This document shows, piece after piece, positions 12,789 through 25,596 of a stretch of DNA of 64,000 nt. The stretch comes from Entrophospora sp. SA101. Taxonomy: Eukaryota; Glomeromycota; Glomeromycetes; Entrophosporales; Entrophosporaceae. The position numbers and the translations under genes are program-made. The stretch spans positions 32,357 through 96,356 of the forward strand of contig CAUDNR010001680.1 of assembly GCA_958430865.1 (NCBI GenBank), given 5' to 3'. The notes under the pieces are model-generated. The model ran no database searches. It was not told the DNA's origin and saw only the letters and a list, made by a program, of their open reading frames with translations. The first letter of the stretch is position 1. Each line of letters starts with the position of its first letter.

Positions 12789-13297
12789 AATTTTTTTTAT
12801 AATATTATTTTTCGTGTGAATAGAATTTTTTAAAAAAAGGATAAAAAAACCGTTTAATGACTAGTTTATTATTATTATTTATGTTAGAAAATAACGTCAT
12901 CAAAAAAATCTACCGAAGTTCAAAAATAAATTTCACGTGACTGATTAATACTCAGTAAAACTTTCGTTTTTATGGTCTATTCTATAGGAATTTCCTTGAT
13001 GTTAGTAGGGTTAGTGGCAAAATTAGCCCAATTATTCTAATTCCAAGATTATATAATCAACCTTTGGCCATGACGATTTCGAAAAGTGCACATTCAAATA
13101 AGAATTCAGATAATAGTAAGAAGAACCAGGATTAATCGCATCAAAAGCATTACAAATAGTTCAACAATAATAATAATAATGAATTACAATTAAAAAGTGC
13201 AGAACTAAATCATGTAAAATATTCTTGTATGATTGATTTATTAAATATCGATTTAAATTTCTATTGTTTATTATTACTATTATTATTATTATTATTA
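12789..13297. other. Intergenic
   Basis: 5' flank of the HMG-box gene and 3' flank of the metallophosphoesterase gene. AT-rich, with a TTA microsatellite at about 13270-13300. Nothing else was seen. Confidence 0.5.
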
Positions 13298-15692
13298 TTA
13301 AAATCTCTTAAATAATTCTTCATAACCCCAAACCAATAACCAAATTGTTTGTATATTTATTAAAGATGAATTGGTATAATAAAGCGTTAAATTATATAAA
13401 TTATATAATTTAAATAACCAAAGAAATATTCCAATTATTATTAAAGTATTTTTAATTTTTTTGATTTTTATAATTAATAAAAACCAAAATAATAAAATAG
13501 AATTATAAATATAATCCATTAAGCCATAACTCCAAGTGTCAAATATCGGTAACCAATTACCATCACCATCACTTCTAACATTAAAGCTAATATAACTACT
13601 ACTACTATTATTGCTATTTAGTAATTTAATTCCATATAGCCAAAATACACCATAACTATTATTTGTAGTTGGTATGAAATTACCATAAAACCAAGGCAAA
13701 GTTATTGTTGATAATAAATAAAAATAAAACGAATAAAATAATCTTGATTTTAGTGAAACAAATAAAAACAATTTACTAATAATATAATTTATTAATAAAT
13801 TAAATTTATTATTATAATCATTATAAAGACTAAGATTTAATTTTAATAATCTATGACCTGGTTTAAATGTTAGAATTATTTTAGAAGCTAATAAACTATT
13901 AATTAATACTAAATGAATAAAAATAAATAAAAATTTAATCTAAAAAATTTAGGTTAAAATTAAAACAATTGTATTAATCATCAATTAAATTTAAAAAAAT
14001 TTATTTAATTTCAATAAAAAATTAATTCCTACTTACAAAGTTTGTCCAACGAAGTCCAATTAAAAATTCACTAATTCCCCCATCCATATCACTTCTTTCC
14101 CCGTCAACTCTAAATACTATTTTTTGATATCCAACTTGTCCTGAAATATCTTTAGCATACACTGATATGTGATGGTTTTTATTATTATTGAATTTACTTG
14201 GATCCCATTTAGATGTCCAAAGTGGTGGCGATATATTACTATCGCTATCACTTTTATTATTATTATTACTTCTTACTAATACAACATCTTCTTGATGAAT
14301 TTTACCATCCAAATAAATTGTGACATTTTGAATTTCATATTCTGACCAAATTAACAATCTTATATGTGTACTATCCAGTATACGATTAACTGGTTCATGA
14401 TGTTTCATTGAAAATTTGGAGTCCTTAGGATTTGTTATTAGTATAACAGGTGGAAAAGCTAATCTATCTGGTAAGATCGTTTGATTATTTTTCGGCTTTG
14501 GTTGATTTCTTAATGGTACTTGATTTAAAGGCAAGATTAAATCAACAAAACTAATGAGATCATGATCAATTGCTATTACTCGATAAGCTGCATGCTCTTT
14601 CATATCTGCTAATTCTAATTCTAGGTAATCTGTAGGCTGATATGTCTGTAATCTTTCACCCAAACCCCATGCGAGCTTATGCAAATGGCCACAAATATAA
14701 ACACTGATATGTCTTGATAAGTCATGAAAACTTTCTCCTTTTGATGTTTTACCATAAACTGTTGTTGCAGTAGGATAATGGGCCATCTATATTAAAAAAA
14801 AATAAATGATCAAATGTGAATAATATGATATGATTTATTAATTAATATACAGTACTATTATTATTACCAAAAAGATATGATTAGAATTTAAAGATGCATC
14901 ATGAATTTTATTAGCCAAATTATCCATATCTTCAATTTCATAATAACCAAAAAAATTAAAAGGCCTAGCTGGACCAAGTTTCGGACATGCATCTAGACCA
15001 ATAAATGTATAATTACCAAATGGTTTTTCAACGGTAAAATTAAATCCTTTTTGTTTTACAATTCCGTATTCTTTATAAAAATTCTCTTCACTTTCCCATG
15101 ACTTAACATTAAAACAGTCATGGTTTCCACGTAAATCATACCAAAACTCTTTTCTTTTAGCAGGTATTCCTGACTCTATCAATGCTGATTCATATGTTAT
15201 CCATTCTTCAACATATTGGCTCGATGTTACTAGATCTGAATCTTTTGCATCTGTCAAATCTCCCGTCACAATCACAAAACTTGGAGAAATTGCTGGAATC
15301 ACTGTTGAAAGAAAATGTAAAAAGTGATAAGTTCCTCCAACCCTTTGAAACTTCGATATATGTAGATCAGATATCTTTAAACAAGAGGGGAAAGAAAAAA
15401 AAATAAAGATGAATCAGTTCCAACTCACTTATATCTCCAACCACCATAATAGATATATTACCTGGATAAAATAGAATAAATTATCTAGTTTATTATCAAT
15501 TCTGACATCTTTATCAAAATCTTTTTTTAAATATTGATCATCATTTGAAGATGACTTTAAATCACTATCGATTTTTTTATCGTCTTCACCATATAAACTT
15601 ATATTTGCTTCTTTGTTCAAGTTATAAGCTCTATACCAACAAAATAATGTTAAAGGAATCAACAATAATGGTAATAAAGAAAATAGCCGCAT
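13298..15692 (-). CDS. TMEM62-like transmembrane metallophosphoesterase
   Basis: Calcineurin-like metallophosphoesterase anchored in a membrane, resembling the TMEM62 family of unknown substrate. Four exons from the start: 15462-15692, 14868-15374, 14037-14786, 13298-13939 (2130 nt, 709 residues). The start codon opens a hydrophobic N-terminal segment (LFSLLPLLLIPLTLFCW). Metal-binding motifs follow in order: SDLHISKF, VTGDLTDA, LRGNHDCF, MAHYP and CGHLHK. This is the full dinuclear-metal set, so an active fold is expected. After the catalytic domain there is a beta-rich region and then four or five hydrophobic segments in the last exon. That gives the N-in anchor, lumenal/outer domain, C-terminal membrane bundle layout typical of TMEM62 proteins. 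The substrate cannot be read from sequence. Confidence 0.9.
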
Positions 15693-18471
15693 ACTGCAAA
15701 AACAACTTTTTATTTTATTTAGAAATTAATAAAAAAAAAAAGGGACAAAGAAGGAGGGAGGGAGGAGGAGGGAGGAAAGAAAGAGAGAAAAGAGTAATTT
15801 ACTTTTTCTAGTTAGAAGGAAATTTAATAACTTTTTTAATTTAAAATTTTGTAATCTATTTTTAGCAATGATCTTTATTTTGTTGTTGATCTGCCTACGT
15901 ATAGCAAGCACAATAAATAAGGCGGTGTAAGTCCCAAATTCGCGAGTGACTCTCGTTGTGTTTCCGTAATATATTTTAAAAGTATTATAATTAGTATATT
16001 ACGGGCTCTATTTACATTAGGTTTTATTAAATAGTATTCGCGGGATTTGTGGAACAAATGACTTTTAAGTTGGTAATGTGACCAGGTTTAATGATCAAAT
16101 GAAATATCATGTGATCCACACATCAAAATCATATTATTTTTTGGTTACACGAAACTTATAAGGCTCAAAAAATCTAAGAAAAATCCAACAGATAAGTTTT
16201 GAAGCCAGAATCATAAACTATAGAACTTATCTGCTAACATTTTTGAAACGTTGTATTTTTTTTTTTTTAGTATTTTAAAGACGTTCAACTGTTATTATGA
16301 TTATACAAATTTGGGGTTTTCGCGCGGGTTTGGAAGTTTCGTACATAGTGTGCGGATTGCCTATAATCAAAAGCTTGCTTATAATTTAAGCATGCGTACA
16401 AACCGGTTCGAATTATAATCAAAAACTTTTTATTCGAATATTCTATGGTTCGATTCAAACCAACTATAGATGGGTGTCTAATTGTTTTTGGGGTAGTTGT
16501 CAAAATAGTATTTAGACAAAATTTAATACAAATAGTAATGGTTTGTTTTAAATACGACTAAAAGTCACGTGGATATATATCAAAATCCAAAAAGTCGGTA
16601 AATTATCCATTAAAAATTCGTTTTGGATAATCATGGTCTCAATTGTCTAAATATATAAAAATTAATTATATTTTGGACATTACTCATCTATAGAACCAAC
16701 TATGTGATTCGAATTACATGGACAAAAGTTAAGCAATGATCACACAACAATAATTTTGCAGCCTAAGTTCTCAAAATTATATATGCAAAGTTTTGTTTCT
16801 CTAACATTTTATTAAATTATTAATAATTAAAAAATAGGCAAAGTACCGAAAAAATCAATTAATTAATATACATTTTGAATAAACACTAAATTTTTTCCAA
16901 ACAAGCATAATTTTTAATAAACGAAATAATCAGTCTTTATAAAAAAAAGAGTGCCCAACTACAATATATCTAGAATTCTTGGTATCCATAGAACAACAAT
17001 ATTTTATATCATTAAAAAATATATTTATAAAAAGATCTTACACAAAAATCAAATTGCTCGTCCTGAATTAATAAGCAAAAAACACGAGGAAAAAGAGACA
17101 TCTTTACACTGAAAATCTTTACTAAAGAGCAACAAATATTCGAATAATTTTAATAGTTCATTTTGAATATTTTATGGTTTGTACAATTCGAATATTTGAT
17201 GGTTTGTATATGGTTCGAACGTTCCATTCCAAAATTACCGGTTCGAATTTGTTTCGAACCCGAAGATTCGATTTGGCCAGTAAGCTCTAACAATGTCTTC
17301 TAATGAAGTTTTTACTGTACTAATATCATTTTCTGTCAACGCTGCCGGCATTAGGATTTGCAGCAGCAGTAATTCCACATTTAACAACGCAATTCCAAAT
17401 ATCCATTTCTTTCGATGGTGAATAATCTCTTTTTAATATTTTGATTTTAATAAACTCTGGTGAAATCGTTTGATTGTAGAAACAATTACAATGGGTTTAT
17501 ATTAATGTTAATATTAATATGCGAAACAAAAATTTCAAAAATTCGTTATGACGCGAATTTAATACTATAATTATAATCCTCCGCGGAAAGGTTTGACTAC
17601 CACATACGTACATATATGATATATGTAGATAAAAAATATTGAATATATATTATCATAATAAGTAAGATATGCCAAAAAATCCCAGATTATTTTTTATCGT
17701 TCAGATAGATTATGGATAATTAATTCCCTGTGTAGCGAGTGGTTTAAAATATTTTTTTTTAGGATGTTATTAGCGATTTCCAAATAAATTTAACTTTTTT
17801 AAATATCAAATTTAAAGGTTTATGACTCGGAAGAAAATTTCCAAATCAAAAATTCCCTAAACATAAAGTTAAGGAGGAATTGGCACCTCGATTTCTAATT
17901 TAACCTTTCTGTAGAAAAACCCCCCACAGATTTGGAAAACATACGCAATCGGATGATATTTTTTCTAAAGGGTTAAAACCTGATCATATTGAAAAGGTAG
18001 TCTTTATCATATGTCCATCTCCATCCTCCCCCAAAGAAGAAAAAGATGGTTTATAAAAATGAGGGATTACAGAAACATGTAATGTATAACCCACTATTTA
18101 TGTAATGTATCACTATACAGTATAGTAATGTCGATAATACATACTACTGATATATAATTTAATATATAGTTGGCTCGGTCTAAGGACCTCCTAAATTTTT
18201 CACAAATTTTAAAAAGTATAGAAGTCACTTTCTATCCTACCTTTTAAAAAAATAGCGTTGTTAGTTGATATAATAGGCCTTTAGTTTTAATGTAATAACG
18301 AGATTTCTCAAAAAATCATTTGGTATAGAGTTCTATTCTTTTTTAGTACATGTATTTTACTATAGTGCAAGACACCTAGTCCTACAATTTTCTGCGCCAC
18401 AGGAGATTGTCAAGCGCGGAATTTTATCAGATATAAGTATGTAACAATTAATATAATTATACAGTCGAACC
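15693..18471. other. Intergenic, gene-free
   Basis: Contains a purine-rich GGGA-type stretch at about 15740-15790 and scattered TTCGAA/GGTTCGAA-type short repeats at about 16380-16460 and 17190-17270. These look like degenerate repeat DNA, and similar GGTTCGG strings recur near 25770-25810. Short ORFs here (for example 16285-16503) have no motif and span those repeats. I support no gene. Confidence 0.4.
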
Positions 18472-18500
18472 CTCGTTTCAACGGATTTTTGGTTTTACCC
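18472..18500. mobile_element. Possible Tc1/pogo-like inverted-repeat end
   Basis: The sequence CAGTCGAACCCTCGTTTCAA, followed by CGGATTTTTGG, resembles the CAGTCGAACCTCG-type ends of pogo/Tigger elements. No matching inverted end was found nearby, so this is either one surviving end or a chance match. A 73-bp tandem repeat and a small ORF follow downstream. Confidence 0.3.
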
Positions 18501-18654
18501 CTTGATTTTATTAAAGTACTAATCGCGTTACAACGGATTCACGTGATATAGATTTTATAAAAAAAAACACATTACTATGTTAAGATTAATTCATTGCTAA
18601 ATAATAATATAAACAAATTGAATAATTCTCATGAATAATTCTCACATTACTATT

Positions 18655-18845
18655 ACTAAATAATAATATTAATCAAAATTTTCCATATTTCTAAATAATG
18701 ATTTTACACAAATAATTAAACACACATTACTAAATAATAATATTAATCAAATTTTTCATATTTCTAAATAATGATTTTACATGAATAATTAAACACACAT
18801 CACTAAATAATAATATTAATCAAATTTTCCATATTTCTAAATTGA
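18655..18845. repeat. 73-bp tandem repeat, about 2.6 copies
   Basis: Unit begins ACTAAATAATAATATTAATC and ends with AAACACACATC. Copies start at about 18655, 18729 and 18802, the last one partial. About 1.5 copies recur at 21740, inside the second copy of the large direct repeat. Confidence 0.75.
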
Positions 18846-20532
18846 TAATAAATAAATATCTTCTAATAATTCTACATAATCAACATTTTCTTTGATTTCT
18901 TTAAATTAATAAATCTCTAAATTCTACAAAATTAAAATGTCTCAACAACTATCTTCTTCTTCCAAAAAATGTGAAAAAGCTTTTGAAACTGCTTTTAATT
19001 TTCTTGAACAAAATAATATACAAGCAGATTATAATGAATTAAAAGCTTTAAAATCATTGAAAAAAAAACAATAAAATCATATAGTATTCAAAATTCAATA
19101 CAACAAACGTTACTAGTTTTTTCAGTAAATAATTGACTATTAATTAGCATTTAATTTTTTGTAAATTATATCAAGTATTGTATTAAGTATTATTTATTAT
19201 TATTAAAATTTTCCTGTTGATCCTGTAGATCATTACTAAATTTAGACTAATCTACAACAATCATCTCTAAATTTGGCAGTAAGGTAAGTTAGCTTTAATG
19301 AGAGAACAAACAAGTATATAGATTGATTGTATATGACAATAGTGTAAATAGTTGTTTAATTTATTATATTAAAATTTATCATTTTTGGGAAATACCTTAA
19401 ATACCCTTTAAAGGATTTTAGAAATTTGGCCACATGGAGCAGCAATAGGAGGTTGCCGACCATGCAGTATAATAAATAATGTTGATCATACATACATATA
19501 CATAACAAATATATGTATGTATGTGTATAATAGGATTTTTTATTGTTTGTTGTACATAAATGTAATTGATTATGCATTATTATTATATTAAATGAGTTTT
19601 TAAACAATCATATAAAAACATGATATCAAAGTACTCGTGTGAATGAATTATCTAATAAAATCAAATTTATCAAAGTTTGTATTAACATGATTTTTCTTAC
19701 TGATATATAATGTTTTTGTCCATTTTTGGTATTAAAGGAAAAGGTTTATAGAATTTTTTGGTCTTATTTGATAAATAATCGTGTAACCTTCGGATTCTTC
19801 TCTTTAACATTATACACTTTGGGAACTTGGAGGTTGAAAACGAGGTAGACGTACTGAGCAAAAAAAAGTTTATTTTATATATATAATCAATTTAAATAAA
19901 CTTTACATTACATTTATTATGAATAGTGCGAAGGTAGCTTTTTGGTCAACCTCGGTTATTTTACGTTTATAGCCAAGTTTCAAGATTCGATTAAAAATTC
20001 AATTGTCACACAATAAGTATTATTCCGTGCAAAAATCAACTGTATCATTTATGTTGTCAACAAATCATTATTTTAAAAATGACGGGGGATGTAAAATATA
20101 ATTTTTTTGTTGATCTTTTATAAAATTTCTTCGCGTTCTATTTCCATATCCACCCAAATATCAAGATCAATCTTTGAAATGGATTGGTTTAAAGATGTCA
20201 AAATGTATCGTTGTTGATAAATAATTTCAACCAACCTGCAATATTTTTTGTGTACATGTATGTATCAATAAATATAATACAATCAAGTAATTCAATTACA
20301 ATATACCCTCGATTACATCATTAATTTTTTCAAGGATCATATATTTGTTCTTCACTTGTTGCATAAGGAATTTGTCTGATCAACCTTTTGGTTGTTACAT
20401 TGAATGGTTTTTTTGTAAATATTTAATATTTTGCTTAAAAAAGCAAATAAATAATCACATATTAAACATGACTTAAATACATAAATCAAGCGAGTTTTCC
20501 AATCCTTTTCAGAATCTAAATGATGTAATGCT
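18735..20532. repeat. 1.8-kb direct repeat, copy 1
   Basis: Nearly identical to 21740-23536 at an offset of about 3004 bp; by eye only a few differences, mostly single-base indels in A/T runs. The copies diverge abruptly on the right, after TGATGTAATGCT. It contains a small ORF (18937-19074) and the 3' end of a minus-strand mobile-element gene that is complete only at copy 2. The near identity implies a recent duplication or an assembly or haplotype artefact. Confidence 0.85.
18937..19074 (+). CDS. Small 45-codon ORF of a repeat element
   Basis: Encodes a 45-residue Ser/Lys-rich peptide starting MSQQLSSSSKKCEKAF and ending LKKKQ. The duplicate near 21941 has lost one A in an A-run (ELKA becomes ELK then stop), so only this copy is full length. 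It may be the N-terminal exon of an element-encoded protein. No family is recognised, and translation is unproven. Confidence 0.25.
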   Translation: MSQQLSSSSKKCEKAFETAFNFLEQNNIQADYNELKALKSLKKKQ

Positions 20533-21422
20533 TTTTATTTTCTTCAAAATACTGATTTATTTTTGGCAAGTGACCACTTGTAATGTTTTTTTTGTATCTA
20601 TCTACTGATTTGTAGGATACTGAAATACCAAGTCTTGACATCACATCTATACACTCTGTAGTAGCACCACATGAAAATAAATAAAGACCAATTTCTAATT
20701 GAAGAGAATTATTAAATTTATTCCTTAGGCCAGTCAACAAGTAGCAAAACCCAACAAGTGATTTTTTGGCATTGTCTATAGTATGTGTTGATCTATTAGA
20801 AGGTAAAAAGATATCAACTAATTCATCAAAAAAACCTTTTAATTTCATATCATGTTTCTCAATCATATCTTTAAATTTTTCAGGGTCTAACTCTATGTCT
20901 AAATTCAGCTGTCTTTGCCTTTGATACAATACTTGTGATAATAATTTAATTTTTTCATTAAATTCATTTATTTTATTTTTTTTTGTAATCATTTAATTGT
21001 TTTTGGATTTCTTTTATTTTATTTATTAGGAGATCAAAATTTTCATTTGACAAAGATACCTTATCTTTATGATTATTAATATTTATATCTGACCAATAAT
21101 CAAAATTTTCTTCAACATTATCAGATGAATTTTCCAGAATATGAGATAATTTGGATTCTGTAGAATCATCATCATCAACAATAAAAATTTCCCCAAAGTC
21201 TCCTGACCGTCTTTTTTTATCATCGCCTCTATTTGGCACTACAATTGATAAATAATGTGGATGACAAAGTTGATCACCAATCTTAAGGTAATTATAATCT
21301 TCATATGTTTTATGTTTTATAGCTTTGTTTTTAGAATCTTCAGTAAAAGTTCTAAATTTATTTGTATTAGGATCATTATTTTTACAGTTTTCAACTTTAC
21401 ATGGACCATAGTTTTGTCTCAT
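20516..21422 (-). pseudogene. Broken mobile-element gene (coiled-coil protein), truncated
   Basis: Two overlapping frames read as one gene. 21422-20973 starts MRQNYGPCKVENC, has a Cys/His motif (CKVENC ... LCHPHY) and an acidic middle, and ends LNDYKKK. The second frame (20992-20516) continues NKINEFNEKIKLLSQVLYQRQ and contains SYKSVDRYKKN. The two join at an A9 run, where a one-base shift would fuse them into about 300 residues. The second frame ends within a few codons of the junction with direct repeat 1, so the C-terminus is cut off by the duplication boundary. The style (a family-repeated Lys/Asn-rich protein beside transposon sequence) suggests a transposon accessory or transposase N-region, but I do not recognise a named family. 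Confidence 0.5.
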
Positions 21423-21739
21423 TTTAAAACAATTTATTTTTTTTATTTTATTTAATATGTTAAATTTAAGTTTTTATGAAAATCTAATTGAATTTTTCAG
21501 TGGTTTTTTATCTCATTTTGAAATATGCATTTAATTAATAGAAATTAATTGATTTTGTAAGTTTAAATTGTTTTGTTTAACAAATATAAATGTGAATTAT
21601 ATTATACGCGTTTATTAAAAATTTTTTTTGGCAATGATATTCAAGCCAATAAGATTCGATTTTTGTGTGATATTTCGAAGAGAGATCATCACAAAAATTA
21701 GCCAATGAAATCAAATGTCCACTATGCTATCCCTGACTG
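20533..21739. other. Unique segment between the two direct repeats
   Basis: About 1.2 kb that carries the broken gene above and its 5' flank. Near the right end an inverted repeat (TTTTTGTGTGAT ... ATCATCACAAAAA at about 21660-21700) could be a hairpin or an element terminus. Confidence 0.45.
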
Positions 21740-23536
21740 TAATAATATCAATCAAATTTTTCATATTTCTAAATAATGATTTTACACGAATAATTAAACA
21801 CATATCACTAAATAATAATATTAATCAAATTTTACATATTTCTAAATTGATAATAAATAAATATCTTCTAATAATTCTACATAATCAACATTTTCTTTGA
21901 TTCTTTAAATTAATAAATCTCTAAATTCTACGAAATTAAAATGTCTCAACAACTATCTTCTTCTTCCAAAAAATGTGAAAAAGCTTTTGAAACTGCTTTT
22001 AATTTTCTTGAACAAAATAATATACAAGCAGATTATAATGAATTAAAGCTTTAAAATCATTGAAAAAAAAACAATAAATCATATAGTATTCAAAATTCAA
22101 TACAAACAAACGTTACTAGTTTTTTTCAGTAAATAATTGACTATTAATTAGCATTTAATTTTTTGTAAATTATATCAAGTATTGTATTAAGTATTATTTA
22201 TTATTATTAAAATTTTCCTGTTGATCCTGTAGATCATTACTAAATTTAGACTAATCTACAACAATCATCTCTAAATTTGGCAGTAAGGTAAGTTAGCTTT
22301 AATGAGAGAACAAACAAGTATATAGATTGATTGTATATGACAATAGTGTAAATAGTTGTTTAATTTATTATATTAAAATTTATCATTTTTGGGAAATACC
22401 TTAAATACCCTTTAAAGGATTTTAGAAATTTGGCCACATGGAGCAGCAATAGGAGGTTGCCGACCATGCAGTATAATAAATAATGTTGATCATACATACA
22501 TATACATAACAAATATATGTATGTATGTGTATAATAGGATTTTTTATTGTTTGTTGTACATAAATGTAATTGATTATGCATTATTATTATATTAAATGAG
22601 TTTTTAAACAATCATATAAAAACATGATATCAAAGTACTCGTGTGAATGAATTATCTAATAAAATCAAATTTATCAAAGTTTGTATTAACATGATTTTTC
22701 TTACTGATATATAATGTTTTTGTCCATTTTTGGTATTAAAGGAAAAGGTTTATAGAATTTTTTGGTCTTATTTGATAAATAATCGTGTAACCTTCGGATT
22801 CTTCTCTTTAACATTATACACTTTGGGAACTTGGAGGTTGAAAACGAGGTAGACGTACTGAGCAAAAAAAAGTTTATTTTATATATATAATCAATTTAAA
22901 TAAACTTTACATTACATTTATTATGAATAGTGCGAAGGTAGCTTTTTGGTCAACCTCGGTTATTTTACGTTTATAGCCAAGTTTCAAGATTCGATTAAAA
23001 ATTCAATTGTCACACAATAAGTATTATTCCGTGCAAAAATCAACTGTATCATTTATGTTGTCAACAAATCATTATTTTAAAAATGACGGGGGATGTAAAA
23101 TATAATTTTTTTGTTGATCTTTTATAAAATTTCTTCGCGTTCTATTTCCATATCCACCCAAATATCAAGATCAATCTTTGAAATGGATTGGTTTAAAGAT
23201 GTCAAAATGTATCGTTGTTGATAAATAATTTCAACCAACCTGCAATATTTTTTGTGTACATGTATGTATCAATAAATATAATACAATCAAGTAATTCAAT
23301 TACAATATACCCTCGATTACATCATTAATTTTTTCAAGGATCATATATTTGTTCTTCACTTGTTGCATAAGGAATTTGTCTGATCAACCTTTTGGTTGTT
23401 ACATTGAATGGTTTTTTTGTAAATATTTAATATTTTGCTTAAAAAAGCAAATAAATAATCACATATTAAACATGACTTAAATACATAAATCAAGCGAGTT
23501 TTCCAATCCTTTTCAGAATCTAAATGATGTAATGCT
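21740..23536. repeat. 1.8-kb direct repeat, copy 2
   Basis: Counterpart of 18735-20532. Here the right boundary runs smoothly into the 5' part of the minus-strand ORF at 23356-23751, so this copy keeps the original right junction. Copy 1 keeps the longer left context (the 73-bp tandem array and the possible inverted-repeat end). Confidence 0.85.
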
Positions 23537-23751
23537 AGTCCTAAGAATTTAGCGTGTGCAGCATCTAAATCTGATAATGTCCAACCGATGCCTTCTTTAT
23601 GAAAGTGGTAAAATTTGAACGATTTCCCATTAACTTCTTCAATTACATCAAAATTGATAAAATAAGCGTCTGTATCCACCATTGTAAAAATGTTTGTAAA
23701 AACTCGACAAAGTGATGGTGATTTAAGATAAGAGTTAAAATTTTTGATCAA
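23356..23751 (-). pseudogene. Transposon-type ORF fragment
   Basis: 131-codon frame. Its central part (SDLDAAHAKFLGLALHHLDS, then KDWKTRLIYVFKSCLICDYL) resembles in style a repeated transposase-like protein of Rhizophagus genomes, as I recall it, but I cannot place it in a named superfamily. The C-terminal part lies inside direct repeat 2. In copy 1 the frame survives only from the repeat boundary, with its 5' half missing. No start, DDE or zinc motif is convincing, so this is a fragment. Confidence 0.4.
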
Positions 23752-24348
23752 TAAAATCTTTCCTAGTATCTAATATACAAATCAACTTGAAAAAAATCAC
23801 TTACTTCAATGATACACTGGATCATATGTATTGATTTCAAATTCATTGATTTCACTCGCCTTTTACTCTTTTAAAACTTACATCTACTCGTATCCATTTC
23901 AAGTTGATAATTTTTCCATCCGCCAATATCAAAATGAAGTAGCTAGATATTCTATGGGAAAGTTGTGTATATTATTCAGTTTATTAGTAAGAATCATTGG
24001 TGAACCTTTGAGTGAAAAGTTGTATTATACTTTAGCCCTGCCAGATAAATTTTTTTGTATGTGCAGCTAGAAAAAAAATCCAAAAGTTATTGATATATAT
24101 TAATATATATATTGCTTGAATTGAAAAAAAAATTTTTTACTTTGAGAATGTAAAGATTAGTGCTTCCGCAGCAAGTTCACTAAATTCATAGACGGATCAT
24201 CAATTAAAACTTCAGCATAAGAGAGAATCTTGTTCATATTGATATTAGAAGACTCCATGGTAAAAAACAAAATGTCATCAAAACAAACATTTTGTAAATG
24301 TATGTATGATCGACTACTGTGATACATAGCTTACTATACTCTATAAAA

Positions 24349-25596
24349 ATGAAATATCGATACTTATTTAAAGAAGAAAAACAGTTGGAAAGTGCACTTG
24401 AAGTTGATAAAAATGAAACTGACAATGTAAAAAAAGTCATTATTTTATTGAAATGCAAAGTTTCTATAAATTAATAATAAAAATTTCTTTTTGATTGAAT
24501 TAGATTTATGAAGAGTTAATGAGTATTGGGTTTGATAGCTTGGATGCATCAATAGGTAGTGTGGAATTACATGAAAGATTAAATATAAATGATGATTTTT
24601 TAAAGGTAACTAAATATAATCCTATAATAATATAATGATGGTGATAAAGTAATAATAATAATATGATGACGATAATACAAAAATAATATAATAATGATGA
24701 TAGGAAGCATTAAAAACTATTGACATTAAAGATTCAAATGCAATGAATTTAAAACATCCAATAATTCCAAAGCATATAAAATCTTCAACTATATCAACAA
24801 CTTCTTCTTCTCCACCACCACCTTCTTCTTCTTCTTCAATCAATAATAATAGCATTCAAAAATATACAACAAGCAAAAAAAAAGAAAAAGCTCCATTGTT
24901 ATTGAATAATAATTCATCGTCATTACCATCACCATCACCATCATCACCATCATCATCATCAAATCAGAAATCTGCCAAAGTAATTAGAATCACTGGACCA
25001 CATTCTAATTCAAATTTAAAAGGTGATTTTTTTTAAATTGTTTAGTTTTTAGATTTTTAATAATAATATATTTATTAAAAAATGATAACAATAATTTATT
25101 AATTAATTAATTAATTAATTAATTAAACAGTTACTCCCAATAAATCTGCTACTGCTAAAACCAATATCATTAGTAGTAGTAGTAGTAGTAGTAATTTAGC
25201 AAAAAAATCACCTATAGATATTAGTAAAGATGTTGGTGATAATATAATATATGCAACTACAAAAACTACAGCAAAATCAACGATATCAGCAAAATCAACA
25301 AAATCAGCAAAATCAGCAAAACCATCAATATCATCAAATGAAAAAGACGTTGATGATATTGACGATTTCTTGAGATCACTTGACAATGGTAAATATAAGA
25401 CTATTTATCTTGTTATTTATGTATTATTTAGATTTTTTTTATTGTAGAGATAATCTTAATTCTAATAAAAATTATTATTAATTAAGAACCACAAACTGCA
25501 AAACCAAGTATAAAAAATATCGGTAAAAAGAAAATCAACACAATAGTTAATAATAAAGATGACGATGAAAATTGGTTAGATGATATTCTAAAGTGA
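24349..25596 (+). CDS. Uncharacterised Ser/Pro-rich protein with acidic DDFLRSL and WLDDIL motifs
   Basis: Five exons with consistent GT-AG joins: 24349-24426, 24504-24605, 24704-25022, 25131-25388, 25487-25596 (867 nt, 288 residues). The first about 75 residues look folded and helical (IYEELMSIGFDSLDASI, then LHERLNINDDFLKEAL). Residues from about 85 to 230 are low complexity: Ser/Pro runs, NNN, poly-Ser coded by an AGT array, and KSAKSTKSAK. Two short acidic-hydrophobic modules stand out, DVDDIDDFLRSLDN at the end of exon 4 and DENWLDDILK at the extreme C-terminus. Such modules in a disordered tail usually act as peptide ligands for a partner, but no family is recognised. The phase-correct exon chain and the conserved-looking ends argue for a real gene. 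Confidence 0.7.

Noticed and set aside
16380..17270. GGTTCGAA strings resembling tRNA T-loops
   Set aside because: No acceptor or D-arm pairing around them; they recur as a degenerate short repeat.
19356..19607. 83-codon minus ORF repeated identically at 22360-22611
   Set aside because: Its duplication is explained by the 1.8-kb direct repeat. The sequence is Tyr/Leu/His-rich, translated microsatellite (CATA), not a plausible protein.
24130..24258. Minus-strand ORF starting MESSNINMNKILSYAEV, divergent from the gene at 24349
   Set aside because: Only 33 codons, with no convincing downstream exon in phase and no recognised family.
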